Shown: positions 54,498 through 64,000 of the stretch, piece by piece | How positions within the stretch are numbered: the first letter of the stretch is position 1 | Layout of the letters: each line of letters starts with the position of its first letter | Source: Anastrepha obliqua | Taxonomy: Eukaryota > Arthropoda > Insecta > Diptera > Tephritidae | Direction: 5' to 3' | NCBI RefSeq assembly: GCF_027943255.1 | Contig: NC_072896.1 | Location: 31,770,501 to 31,834,500, forward strand | DNA: 64,000 nt | Program-made: the position numbers and the translations under genes | The notes under the pieces: model-generated | What the model saw: only the letters and a program-made list of their open reading frames with translations | Database searches by the model: none | Told to the model about the DNA's origin: nothing

Positions 54498-54771
54498 GGT
54501 AAATATATATAATTGGCACGTACACCCTTTTTGGGTGTTTGGCCGAGCTCCTCCTTCTATTTGTGTTGTGCGTCTTAATGTAGTTCCATAAATGGAGGGA
54601 CCTACAGTTTTAAGCCGACTCCGAACGGCAGATAATTTTATGAGGAGTTTTTCATGGCAGAAATACACTCGGAGGTTTGGCATTGCCTGCCGAGAGGCGA
54701 CCGCTATTAGAAAATGTGTGAATTCCGAATGGTAGCCACGCACCAACCCATTCGGCTACGGCGGCCGCCGG
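54498..54771 (-). mobile_element. tRNA-derived SINE lacking the B box
   Basis: Similar to the copy at 54818-55144, but about 50 bp are missing between CGACCGCTATTAGAAAATG and GTGAATTCCGAATGGTAGCC, removing the B box (GGTTCGAATCTC). AATGCATA at 54490-54497 and 54772-54779 is an 8-bp target-site duplication. If the deletion preceded insertion, this is a distinct SINE subfamily; if it followed, the copy is dead. Confidence 0.85.
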
Positions 54772-54817
54772 AATGCATACAGTAGACATAATGACAAACG
54801 AAGCAGCAATAATGGTT

Positions 54818-55144
54818 AAAAATAAAACAATAAATAATTGGCGCGTACACTTCTGTTAGGTGTTTGGCCGAGCTCCTCCTCCTATTTGTGGTGTGCGTCT
54901 TGATGTTGTTCCACAAATGGAGGGACCTACAGTTTCAAGCCGACTCCGAACGGCAGATATTTTTATGAGGAGCTTTTTCATGGCAGAGATACACTCGGAG
55001 GTTTGCCATTGCCTGCCGAGGGGCGACCGCTATTAGAAAAATGTTTTTATTAATTTTGCTTTCACCGAGATTCGAACCAACGACCTCTCAGTGAATTCCG
55101 AATGGTGATCACGCACCAACCCATTCGGCTACGGCGGCCGCCAA
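54818..55144 (-). mobile_element. Full-length tRNA-derived SINE with 13-bp target-site duplication
   Basis: The best match to the copy at 30202-30522, nearly identical throughout, with A and B boxes intact. The direct repeat AGCAATAATGGTT flanks it at 54805-54817 and 55145-55157. The tail on the minus strand is a TTATTTATTG-type run. It lies only 47 bp from the B-box-less copy in the same orientation. Confidence 0.92.
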
Positions 55145-55539
55145 AGCAATAATGGTTGGCAGTGTAATAAAACCTTGCGTAATACAAGAAACCAGTACCT
55201 AAACTTGGCAGGAGAGACGAAACAGCTCGACAAAACGCCCGTGGACTCAACGCTGCGACCCAAGCTTGAGATGCTGGCTAGTCAAAAAGGATGGAGGAGT
55301 GGACTCTAACCTAAGTCAGTTTCTAACCGATCAGGGATGTTTGAAAGCATATGTACTTCCACGGGTTCAAATACGAACAGGGTCCCATTCGCGACCTCTG
55401 TGTGCGACAAACGGTAGAAGCTGCGGCTGATACGCCTTTTTTTCACCCACGCCTGCCGGCAACCCCGTGGGGTAAGGCGTTCGTCGAAGCAACAAGCTTA
55501 GTCTGGTTTCAAAGGGCTACTTGAGGCTAGCGCGCTACT

Positions 55540-56085
55540 TCAACGGCCATGAAAAAATCGCATTCCTATTTCATGGCATTAATACATCATCATCATCATC
55601 AAGACCTTTTAGCATTCATACACGAGGTCTTCTTAGATATTATCATTCCGTCTTCTTGGGAGTCTTCCGCGTTTTCTGCTGCCCATCATATAAGAGGTGA
55701 GGGTCTTTTTCGTTATCCTGTTGTTGTCCATTCTGAGAAGATGCCCAAACCGTCGTACCCTCAGCGTCTTAGCAAAGGGCACAATGTTTTGGCCCGTTAT
55801 CAGTTGTTCGGCTGTGTTGTTATATCTTTTTCTATAAGTCCAATCAGCTTCCTTTACTGGAACAAATATCTTTCGCTCAAAGCGTAGTTCTCATTTGTGG
55901 TTCTTAATGTTGGCGGTCATCCATGCTTAGCAGCCATGCTTGCTATTGGTTTTATTGGGGTCTTATAGATTTGCAGCTGGGACGTCCTTGAGGCAGTTTT
56001 TGAGCAGTTCAAGATATTGTATTAAAAGTAACTTCTGTTAGCAGTTTGGATTCATTCGTTTACGTAGATTTGGGAATCCGCTATG
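55540..56085 (-). pseudogene. C-terminal part of a non-LTR retrotransposon ending in (GATGAT)n
   Basis: The minus strand reads RMDNNRITKKTLTSYMMGSR followed by KRGRLPRRRNDNI and EDLVYEC. It resembles the C-terminal segment HVxRM..NRIxKKxLxxxxxGxRxRGRPxxRWxDDIxEDL found in RTE-type and related reverse transcriptase proteins. The 3' end is the microsatellite-like GATGATGATGATGATG (55586-55602), a common terminus for such elements. Several stops make it inactive. It differs clearly from the RTE at 31825-35036. Confidence 0.6.
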
Positions 56086-56107
56086 TTGCTAAAGTTTATA
56101 GCCAGGT

Positions 56108-56245
56108 ATTCGAAGGGCCGCCGCCGTAGCCGAATTGGTTGGTGCGTGACTACCATTCGGAATTCACAGAGAGAACGTCGGTTCGAATCTCGGTGAAACA
56201 CCAAAATTAAGAAAAACATTTTTCTAATAGCGGTTGCCCCTCGAC
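56108..56245 (+). mobile_element. SINE 5' head, 3'-truncated
   Basis: GGCCGCCGCCGTAGCCGAAT, then TGGTTGGTGCGTGACTACCA and GTCGGTTCGAATCTCGGTGA retain both pol III boxes in + orientation. The element stops after TAATAGCGGTTGCCCCTCGA, so the 3' tail is missing. That is the opposite of the usual 5' truncation and suggests a later deletion. Confidence 0.85.
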
Positions 56246-56539
56246 ATACATGAAAAGTATGTATACCAACTTCCAGGTTGTTGTAGCGAGTGATATTACT
56301 TGACCTTACGAGGTATTTTTACTTCTCATTTTATTTTTAACTTCCAGACCCACTGGCTTTGCTTTATTAATGAGTTTTAACACGCCAGTCGGCAAGTGAG
56401 CGTGGATTTCTTGCACAAATAGTAAGATCGTCAGCATAGCCACTGATCTGTCTTCGTGAAGATAGTTGCACCAAAGTCGATTTCGCAGATGAGAAAGTTT
56501 AAAACGAAATTAAAATATATTCGGCAACAATACACCATT

Positions 56540-56655
56540 GCGTGCTGAACGGCGACGGCTATTGGAAAATACTTTTTCTATAATTTGCTATTTCATGCAT
56601 GGAGATTCGAATCTGTGTACTTTCCAATGGTAGTCACATACCAACGCATTCATAT
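56540..56655 (-). mobile_element. Old, diverged SINE fragment
   Basis: GCGACGGCTATTGGAAAATA, then GGAGATTCGAATCTGTGTAC and CCAATGGTAGTCACATACCA align with the head region of the SINE on the minus strand, at clearly lower identity than other copies. Confidence 0.6.
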
Positions 56656-56659
56656 CCAT

Positions 56660-57135
56660 ATCAATAGAATTTTTAAACTTCAATAATTTCCTAGTCCAAA
56701 GTCATAGAAAAATAGTCAGACAATGTTATCCCAGCTGGGAAATGCCACCACACAGCCGTCGTCCTATAGACCAATAACCAACTGCCCTGCTTGTTTGAGA
56801 AAATGTTGCTGCATCGGTATAGCTCTATTTCCCCATGAACGCAAGTGAACGATATATAAATATATATATAAATAAATGTGGAATAATAGAGCACACCAAT
56901 CGTTGCACAGATGATGATGATTCTAAATCCATGCACAACTAAAATCAGTGAAGCATTTGAACTCTAGGAGTACTGCTTTAAAATCATTCGCATGTATCTG
57001 AAGCTTCTCATAAGGCGAGGTGTGAAATGTTTTTGTTGTTGAAGTGGTTGAGTATTTCTACTGAAATAATCCTAATAACCATTTGACTACCACTGTTCTC
57101 GTGTGATGATGGGATTTTTTTTTTAAGTCCGAGCC
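56660..57135. other. Intron sequence, no gene
   Basis: Nothing recognised. Contains a short (TA)n run near 56855. Confidence 0.4.
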
Positions 57136-57139
57136 ATTT

Positions 57140-57880
57140 TGTGAGATGCGATCCAAGTATAGCAGCAAATTCTTTATCTCGAGTCTGAGATTTCCTTAAT
57201 TTGCTGTAAGAAAGGCTTACCGAAAGAGCGAAGTCGTACCCTACCTAGCCCTGGACTTTCACATAAGTAGTGGAAAAGACTTTCCTTCACCCCTTCCGCT
57301 TTACAGCTTCTGCAGATGGGATTGAAGAGGAGTTGCGGCAGCATGATCTCCTACCTTCCAATGACCTGTAAGGGTTGCAGTGACGCGTGAAATCTTTGGT
57401 CGAGAGCATCCTAACAGGTAATGCGTCCTTTGGATGTTATACGACGGCCATGTGGTTTTTGTTGTAATACATGTAGTTAATTGCTTCCACCTTCTTTCGG
57501 CTAAATGATGATAGTGTGAAGCAATGGATGCTTTTATTGTGTTGAGTGGGGTGGCAACTGCCTCCGCCTCTGCTATGTCTAGTGTCGAACCTTTTCATAC
57601 TAGCTCATCCGCTATCTCATTACCCCGTATGTTCCCGTATGACCGGAAAGCCATAGCAGAGTAATTTCAATCCAATGACTAAGCAATTCTAGTTCCTCTC
57701 TACACTAGTTTGGATGAAATGGAGTTGGAGTCTCCGTTTGATGGCGTTGATGGCTACTTGACTGTCTGAAAAGATAGCTGCTACTCTTGCACCAACTTCT
57801 TTATAGAGTTTTAGTGCCGCATATGTTAGTATAGGCCTTACAATGCCAATTGAATAGTTTTGGTTGGATACCTCATTTTT
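57140..57880 (-). pseudogene. R1/LOA-like retrotransposon remnant: RNase H and zinc knuckle
   Basis: Minus-strand frames read GARVAAIFSDSQVAI (second RNase H block), LLWLSGHTGTYG and, after a one-base shift, GNEIADEL (third block), then at the 3' side LPQLLFNPICRSCKAEGVKE and LFHYLCESPGLGRVRLRSFG. The CRSC...HYLC pattern is the C-terminal knuckle seen also at 21165-21660. The homologous order and wording show one family, but the copies differ widely. Multiple stops and shifts mark an old relic. Confidence 0.7.
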
Positions 57881-58476
57881 TACCCAACATTGCTTTATTT
57901 ACTTTCTTTACTCATTAAATGGGTATGAAATACTTTTTTTTTAATTTTTATGAACTTATCCTAGTGCATTTGCATAAAATTTTATCATCTTACTTTTTTA
58001 TCGATTCGGGATGAAAATATACTAAAATATTTCGAAGAATTTGAAACGAAGGCTTCTGTTTTTCAAGGCAGAAATCAAGAGCCAATGTTATGCTGCTGAT
58101 ATTCCGTGCTCCTGATGAACTTCATCAGTCGTTGAATGGTACAACAAATAATATTTTACTACGCCAACTCATTCCTGTTTCATTCCCAGTGCCTTCAAGC
58201 AAAAATATGTCCATATTTACGCTTTCTCTGAACTGAACGGTGAATCTACAACATGATTTGATATAAAATATTCCCTATTCCATACCCAATAACAAAATAA
58301 ATAGCATAATAAATAAGAATATAATAAATAATAATGCAACAAATTATAATCTACTACAAAGAATAATGAAATACTCCAATGTTTGCAAAGTTTTTGTAGT
58401 TACATAATTTTTTTTTTTTAACTTTTACCACTCCCATTACCATTTTAACACTTTTATTACTCTCTTTCACTTGCAG
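57881..58476 (+). other. 3' end of the 40-kb Ddr intron
   Basis: AT-rich sequence up to the acceptor TCTTTCACTTGCAG. No repeat recognised in the last 500 bp. Confidence 0.6.
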
Positions 58477-58695
58477 TGCCGGCCGTGGGAAATTTCACAG
58501 ATGAGTCCGAGCAACGCGCCACGCTGCCACAGGATACACGCGAATATCCATTACAAAGTAATGACTATCATCATGGCCAAAAGAACGGCATGGGCAAAAT
58601 GGGCACAATGAATGGCGGCAGCATGGGTGACGGAGTAGGCATGGCGGCGGGTGCGGCTGGGGGCGCTGGCCTCGGCTACAATAATGGGCCACAAT
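58477..58695 (+). CDS. Ddr: Ddr exon: extracellular juxtamembrane linker
   Basis: This exon encodes about 73 residues of extracellular linker between the DS-like domain and the membrane. It starts VPAVGNFTDESEQR, passes a His/Asn/Lys-rich stretch and then becomes very rich in glycine, alanine and methionine (MAAGAAGGAGLGYNNGPQ). NFT is a potential N-glycosylation site. Such linkers vary in sequence between DDR proteins, so similarity alone is weak here. The assignment rests on splice signals (TTTCACTTGCAG before 58477, GTAAGT at 58696), on phase agreement with the exon ending at 18507 (phase 1) and on the next exon (phase 1 again), and on the transmembrane exon lying only 437 bp downstream. 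The upstream intron is 40.0 kb. Confidence 0.8.
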
Positions 58696-59132
58696 GTAAG
58701 TGACACTGAAACTATGTAAAAGTGCCAAGAAAGGGTAGAAATTAGCAGAAAGTAGGTACAGTTAGTGGCAGATAAAAGCAGGAAAAAAAGAAAAAAAACA
58801 GATGAAGATAGTTGAATGAGGACAACAGTAAAAGGAAATAAAAAATATAAAAAAAAAGTATTTTCCTATAACAATTAAGTGCGCGCTTGGCAAATAATTG
58901 AAAACATTATTTTCCTTTTAAATATTTATCTTTAATTTAATGCATGAAAGGGCGGTGCAAATTGCACTCAACTAACAGTTCATACAAACACACGTACGTA
59001 CATAGATACACAGTGTATGCAGGTATATTTGTTATGTAGATATGTATACATTTCGTCTCTTCTCCACTGAAACACATGGCTGCCATTTACTAATATACAT
59101 TCATTTCATTTCATTTCACTTTATTTCCACAG
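58696..59132 (+). other. Short Ddr intron
   Basis: 437-bp intron, donor GTAAGT and acceptor TTTATTTCCACAG preceded by a run of TCATTTCATT repeats. No insertion recognised. Confidence 0.8.
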
Positions 59133-59365
59133 TAATTGCCCCACGTCCCATCGATCAGGAACCATCTGAGAAATTCTCAATTGGTATTGTTATTGTTATT
59201 CTAACGGTGATAATTATTTTCCTCGTTGGCGCCATATTTTGCATTGTAACGCGTACGAAGCGTGCGCGCGGCAGCAATGTCCTGGACGCATTCCAATATA
59301 GCTTCAATCCGAATACGCTGGGTGGCAATGTGGATAAACATCGACCCAATGGCAGTGGCATTAAG
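59133..59365 (+). CDS. Ddr: Ddr exon: transmembrane helix and start of the cytoplasmic juxtamembrane region
   Basis: This 233-nt exon encodes about 78 residues. After IAPRPIDQEPSEK comes one long hydrophobic helix, starting FSIGIVIVILTVIIIFLVGA and continuing IFCIV. It is followed at once by the basic stop-transfer stretch TRTKRARG, as expected for a type I membrane receptor. The last part, including LDAFQYSFNP, is the start of the cytoplasmic juxtamembrane segment. In this family the segment carries tyrosine docking sites before the kinase domain; one tyrosine is visible. The acceptor is TTATTTCCACAG ending at 59132 and the donor is GTGAGT at 59366. The split codon T|TA gives leucine, and the exon ends in phase 0. 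The kinase exons are not in the window. Confidence 0.88.
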
Positions 59366-59829
59366 GTGAGTGCGTTATAGACATACAATATCGTACACCT
59401 ATATACATATGGTATACCTATACATATACAAAGTTATAAACCATGCAAGCATTTTATACAGAGGTTAACAAAATTATGCATACAACATCGAAATTTTTTT
59501 GTTTTTACAAGAAATGAAGAAGTAAAATAGTAAAAAATCTTGAAAGGTACGAATGGGACCAAGAATGTAATTTTAAATAAATGAATATTTAACTGATAAT
59601 TTTTTAAAGGAATAAATAATATAAAAATAAATGAATAAATATTTAGTTTGAAAGTAAAAATATTAGCAGCATTTTATGGCCTTAAAACTGAAATCTACAT
59701 CAAGCTGCACACAGGGTAACCGGGAATAGTCGTTCTAGATACTTGAAGACATGATTTCTTAGGTAATTTCTGATAAATTAAAATGTAATTAAATATATGA
59801 CATCACGTCCGCTTCGGTCGAATTTCCGA

Positions 59830-60470
59830 TTTCTAAAATTATTAAAATTTTTTTTTGCGTGCATCATCATTAGCATAGTTCCTCGAACTCCGTTCCGAAT
59901 ATTTAGCGAACCAGCGAATATTTTCCACTCCGTTGTGTTCCTTGCTTTTGTTTTTACTTGCTGCCACGTCAGGTTTTTAAATTTCGATGCAACGGCGTCA
60001 TGAGCCCTTAGGTCTGCCTCGGTTTCGCTGACCCTGGGGATTCCAGTCTAGTGTTTGGCTGCTGATCTCCGTGCCACCTTCGCTTGTACTTTCTGATTTC
60101 TTGCGCGAGTGGTTTTTGTAAGAATCGTCGGTGGAAGTCGGCGTTCGATATTCAATTGTCTGGCCACCAAATGCCCGGGATGTACCTCAGGTTTCGGTTT
60201 ACAAACACTTGCTGCTTTTAAATGGTTTCTGCTGATAGACACCATGTTTCACAAGCATAGAGAAGGACATACGCATTTAATGCCACATATTTTGCTTTCT
60301 TTACATTGACTTTGAGTCCAGTAGTGTGGGAGAGCCTTACAAGGTCGTTCAGTTTGCTTTGCATTTCTGATCTGCACTGAGAAAGCAGTACTACGAGTAT
60401 ATCGTCGCCTAAATCTGTTTTGCGTACGTCTACTTTTTTGTTAATGTTGGTTAAAAGGCCCGATTGATAT
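59830..60470 (-). pseudogene. C-terminal reverse transcriptase remnant of a non-LTR element
   Basis: On the minus strand the order is a broken catalytic region (about 60400-60470), MQSKLNDLVRLSHTTGLKVN followed by VKKAKYVALNA, then CETWCLSAETI, VFVNRNLRYIPGIWWPDN and NADFHRR, then a basic GHxLRR-like part and NLTWQQVKTKARNTTEWK near 59930. KxxGLKxNxxKTK and YGCETW...NRCLRxILGIWW are conserved in the thumb and C-terminal regions of RTE/CR1-like proteins. The stop codons and frame changes show it is dead. Its exact clade was not determined. Confidence 0.65.
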
Positions 60471-60774
60471 TGATGTTTGGCTTTAGTTAGAGAGTATGTC
60501 CGCTAAAAAGAATCAACAATAAAATTGGAACTGAGTCCTTGCGGATAAAAATAATCGTGTGTACAGATCAAATGATGATAATTCTCACTATGGAACTCCG
60601 AACCACGTAGGCAATGTAAATAAAAAGGTCTAAAAGTGCTTTTAAAGAGGTTTCTACAGAAAAGTCCTATCCTTACATGTTTTGAAATCATTACAATCTT
60701 TCGACGCATCCGATTAGCCTCCAGCAAGAATGTGCTTAACTTGGCGTTTATATGGGGCAATTTTCTAAATAGGA

Positions 60775-61500
60775 ATACATTAAGGGGTTATATGCACTTG
60801 TAAGGCTGAAAAATCACGTTGTTTTGATAATTTTTTACAAATATTGATTTTATTAAACAAATACAATTTTTAATTATTCAAATAATTTCTACTTTAAAGT
60901 TAATTATGGCACGTAAAGTTAGTGAAAATATTGAAGTGCACGGCTCCTCCAGATGATCTCTTAAGCATCCTCCAAAAAAAAGCGTTCGGCGGTGGACACA
61001 ATATCTCCGGTTTGAATTATCTGAAATCGAAAAACCAATTAAATTCTTTTTTTGGATAGATAAAGATAGATATTAATCGAAGAAATAGTCAAAATTTTAA
61101 TTTTTGATAAAAGGGAGGGTATAGGGGAAAAAATCGAATTTTCTCCAAAAATTTTCGCGAAAAATTGACTAAAAAAAAGAAAAAATCATCAGAATTCTTA
61201 TTCCTCTGATTAATACCTGGAAAACATATCTGAGAAGGTTGTGTTAAAATTTCAAAACGATCGGTTCAGCCGTTTTTGAGAAATCGTAAAATAGGTAAAA
61301 ATTCTCTAAAACGCCTTTTCAAATTTACGTGTAACTTCGAAAATATTCACTGGAACGATATTAAATTTTCTGTGTGCGTTCTTTAGTACATGTACATTAA
61401 GAAAATAAAATAAAAACAAAATCGATTTTTTGAAAATTCTAACTTAACGACCTTCGTCAGTGCTTATGATTTTTCAAAGACCGTAAATTTGGCAAATTTG
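60775..61500. repeat. Putative MITE-like repeat starting TTAAGGGGTTATATGCAC
   Basis: Begins at 60779 with TTAAGGGGTTATATGCACTT and continues as AT-rich sequence with ATTTCAAAACGATCGGTTCA and GCCGTTTTTGAGAAATCGTA near 61245-61285. The TTAA start resembles the element at 15516. The matching right end was not located, so the assignment is tentative. Confidence 0.35.
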
Positions 61501-62225
61501 ACGTAAGTGGCCACTTCGGCGATGTTTCGATGTAATTCGCAAAAGAAGCGAAGTCAGAGCAAAGGAAATGACACCAATGGTTTAAAAGTGTATTCTTTTT
61601 CTGTCTTTGTAACTGTCTGGGCACCTATGCTACTCCTTTGGTTCTTTCTAAGGTTTTAAAATTTTTTAGAATCAAATATACTAAAAAACAATGTTTTTTG
61701 TAAATTTATGAAAATCCCCCTTTCTCAGATTTTGTTGTTTTTATATATTTTTTTTTTATTTAAATATTTTGGTTATATTTCCTTATAATTTTTTGTTTTT
61801 TTGTTTATGTTTTGTTATCTTTTTTATGAAAAGTTGGGAATACGCTCAGTAATCCCTAGAAACTTCTTAGTGTTTGTTGTTTTTTTTTTTTTGTTGACAT
61901 TTTTAAAAAACACACCTCAATTTTTTTTTTATTCTTTGTTGTTTTTTTTTATTTAAATTTTTTTGTAATTCGTTTCTTGCTTTTTTGTATTATTTTTTGT
62001 TATTGTTTTGTTATCTTTTTCATGGATAGCTGGTAATACACCTAGTAATCCCTAAAGGCTTCATGGCGGAATTGCCTTAATTTTTCGACTTATATTCAAA
62101 TACATCGCACAGCGAAGCAGTGAAAAATCAGTGCAAAGCACACCCACAGAAATTTAATAAAGGCACCATATATTGAATAGTTTTGACTATTATTAATAAT
62201 ATTTTTAATTTCATTTCATCTTTTG
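61501..62225. other. Poly-T-rich intron sequence
   Basis: Repeating TTTTTTTATTTAAAT and TTTTGTTATCTTTTT blocks. GGGAATACGCTCAGTAATCCCTAGAAACTTC near 61837 recurs in altered form near 62032 (GGTAATACACCTAGTAATCCCTAAAGGCTTC), a direct repeat with a period of about 195 bp. Confidence 0.5.
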
Positions 62226-62229
62226 GAAA

Positions 62230-62470
62230 AAAATATACTTTATTCCATAACAAAGACTATTGTAATCCCATTTTCAAACTTTGTACAACATTTATAAAAA
62301 TTCAACAAATTTTCATAAAAATTAAAAAGAAAAATTTCATAATTTTCTTAAACAATTTGGGTACGCAGTTTTACAGCCCAGTAAATTTTAGTATAACAAC
62401 GTGCAGGTTTGAAGTCGCTGAAAATTTTCGTTGATTTTTCAGAGTTTTTTTCCTGACGATATTTCGTATT
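62230..62470. repeat. Dispersed repeat also found at 31146-31400
   Basis: CCATTTTCAAACTTTGTACA, CAGTTTTACAGCCCAGTAAATTTT, then AGGTTTGAAGTCGCTGAAAA and TTTTCGTTGATTTTTCA align in order and spacing with 31175-31350. Confidence 0.6.
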
Positions 62471-63960
62471 TTCGCCATATAATTTTCTCTCTGTATTCGT
62501 TATATGGAAATAATATATATGAGTATGAGCAAGGTACATGACCATGGCCAAAATACTTGGATCATCTGACTGGGAATAACTAAAAAAAAAATACTTTTTT
62601 CGTTATGTGATAAAACCAAAATTTATTTATATAACTAAAATTTTTTAGTTATTTTGAAATAGGTGAGAAATTTAATCTTCAGAGCCTTTTCCACTAAAAG
62701 TCTCTACTGAACATCTCGCGTTGCTTTCGTATTATGGAGTTAGACGAATTTAAAGGGAGGCTCAAAATAACAATATTATTTAATAGTTTTGTGTGTAGTA
62801 AGTCCAGTTGTGGTTTACGTTATTCCAAAGTCGAGTTGGGTTAGGTTGAGATAAAAAAAGTCGACGTAAAAAAGAAAAAATGTAATAGTTGGCAAAAATC
62901 AGAGCCGGCAGCTTCGGTCTATTTTTGGACCCAGTTTATATGCTTGTGCTGCAACCAAGTGCTCAGAACTTTTCACTTCACTTAATATTTATCAGTTATC
63001 AAAGTTATATAACTAATTCGGAAAATTTCAAGAAATACTTTCCCTGAATAATTTTTCCCGGGACTGTTTATAAGTACATGCATGTATGAGTGTTTGATAA
63101 GTGTGTGATGCCAGTTTTATTTTAGTTCTATTCACCCATTTGTTTGCATGTACTGTAGTTGCTTTTATTTGAGTACCAACTTTTTAGTTCTATTTTATTT
63201 TTCTTTATTTTATTTGTCTTTATTTTAGCTGGCCTTCCCTTACATTTTTTTCGTCTTACTTACATAGGTGTACCTGCATACTTACATATATTTATTTCTG
63301 CGGTACTTTAAATGGCTTCGTGCTCTATTTTATTTCTATGCTCTATTTTCTTTATTGGCACTTGTGCTGCGCTATTAAGTAGTGCTTTTAGTTGTGAGTG
63401 GCGAGCTTGAACACAACGACCCGCGGATAGTCAGCGGCGCCCCTCTTACTTTTTTGCGTTCCACAGCAAATAGTTTGCTTTACTTTAATGCATTTTAGTG
63501 GCTTTATAGTGTCGACTTTTTTGCTCGACTTCTATGTTGTACTACTTAAGCTTAGCTCGCAGGATTATGCACTGCATTAGCTTCAAATTCCAAGTTAGTT
63601 AATGACGGAATTTAATGTATAAAAAAGGTAGTGCAACATTTTATGATGGATAAAAATAGTTACACAGATTATCTAATGCCACTTTGATTCACTACGTGGG
63701 CAAATTCTTGCCCCAATTCAGAGAGTAAACATTAAAGCTATCTATAAAACATTACTCAGAAACACTCATGCAACTTTAATCTACCGGAGTGTGGTGTAGT
63801 TGTTCACCAACACATATAAACTGGTAATTGCATAAATCCGTGTCAGCTGACATAACCTATTTTAGCAGAAATCTGCGGCATATAGATTTTTTTCCTTATA
63901 ATCGTCTCAGCTGATTACTCTCTTGAGGGTTGACAGGGTTGGTAGTACTAGTAGTAGCAA
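62471..63960. other. Intron sequence, no gene
   Basis: No Ddr kinase exon or other gene was recognised up to the end of the window. Confidence 0.4.
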
Positions 63961-64000
63961 CGTTTGAGTATCTATGTTAGGTTAAGTTAGCCAGGTTGCT
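63961..64000. mobile_element. Possible end of an R1-like retrotransposon at the window edge
   Basis: TATGTTAGGTTAAGTTAGCC followed by AGGTTGCT resembles the terminus TATGTTAGGTTAGCCTGGTTG at 24728. A copy of that element may begin here and continue beyond the window. Confidence 0.35.

Noticed and set aside
56300..56520. Reverse transcriptase YADD motif on the minus strand (GYADDLTICAR)
   Set aside because: The motif is tempting, but the surrounding frames do not yield the other reverse transcriptase blocks, so it was not listed as a feature.
18508..58476. Missing discoidin exons inside the 40-kb intron
   Set aside because: The exon ending SEISFVS already completes the DS-like domain, and its phase joins the linker exon at 58477 without need for another exon.
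1..64000. CRISPR array, bacterial operons or origins
   Set aside because: The spliced exons, SINEs and non-LTR elements show eukaryotic nuclear DNA; the tandem arrays have no spacer-repeat structure.
1..64000. LTR retrotransposon or endogenous virus
   Set aside because: No paired long terminal repeats, primer-binding site or Gag/protease/integrase motifs were noticed by eye; a weak or old copy could have been missed.

Overview
The window is animal nuclear DNA, most likely from a higher fly (Diptera) and probably a true fruit fly (Tephritidae). Five exons with canonical GT/AG splice sites and matching phases encode part of a discoidin domain receptor tyrosine kinase (Ddr) on the + strand. The rest is AT-rich intron packed with dipteran-type transposons. 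The tephritid placement is an inference from the mix of DD41D mariner-like elements, RTE and R1-type retroelements and a tRNA-derived SINE; it was not checked by any search.

Ddr layout: exons at 1469-1648, 17771-17910, 18300-18507, 58477-58695 and 59133-59365. They encode the second (DS-like) discoidin domain, the extracellular juxtamembrane linker, the single transmembrane helix and the start of the cytoplasmic juxtamembrane region. The signal peptide and first discoidin domain must lie upstream, and the kinase domain downstream, of the window. Introns are 16.1 kb, 389 bp, 40.0 kb, 437 bp and more than 4.6 kb. No other host gene was recognised.

Intron 1649-17770 holds hairpin-like AAATTTCCC/GGGAAATTT repeats, a tandem duplication, an unfamiliar transposon-like exon surrounded by repeated GGTCACACCCGTC motifs (6782-7821), a nearly intact DD41D transposon with 16-bp terminal inverted repeats and TA flanks (10730-12042), an internally deleted mariner sitting in a 100-bp tandem repeat (12639-13148), a TTAA-flanked MITE (15516-16228) and DD41D end fragments.

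The 40-kb intron 18508-58476 holds an AT-rich long-period array (18540-21160), R1/LOA-like fragments on both strands, a foldback MITE (21753-22355), a second long-period array (26340-27420), a jockey-like relic, an almost full-length RTE retrotransposon with a 10-bp target-site duplication and one frameshift (31825-35036), several MITEs, a composite repeat with inverted tRNA-like modules (38990-40365), a CT-rich tract, a decayed DD41D element (50190-51350) and a cluster of R1, RTE and SINE pieces (53010-57880). At least six copies of one tRNA-derived SINE, plus four tail fragments, are scattered through the introns; two copies have perfect 13-bp target-site duplications.

Only the Ddr exons are expected to serve the fly. 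The mobile elements explain why these introns are so long. The most novel item is the 6782-7821 element, whose protein and repeated 13-mer I could not assign to a named superfamily.
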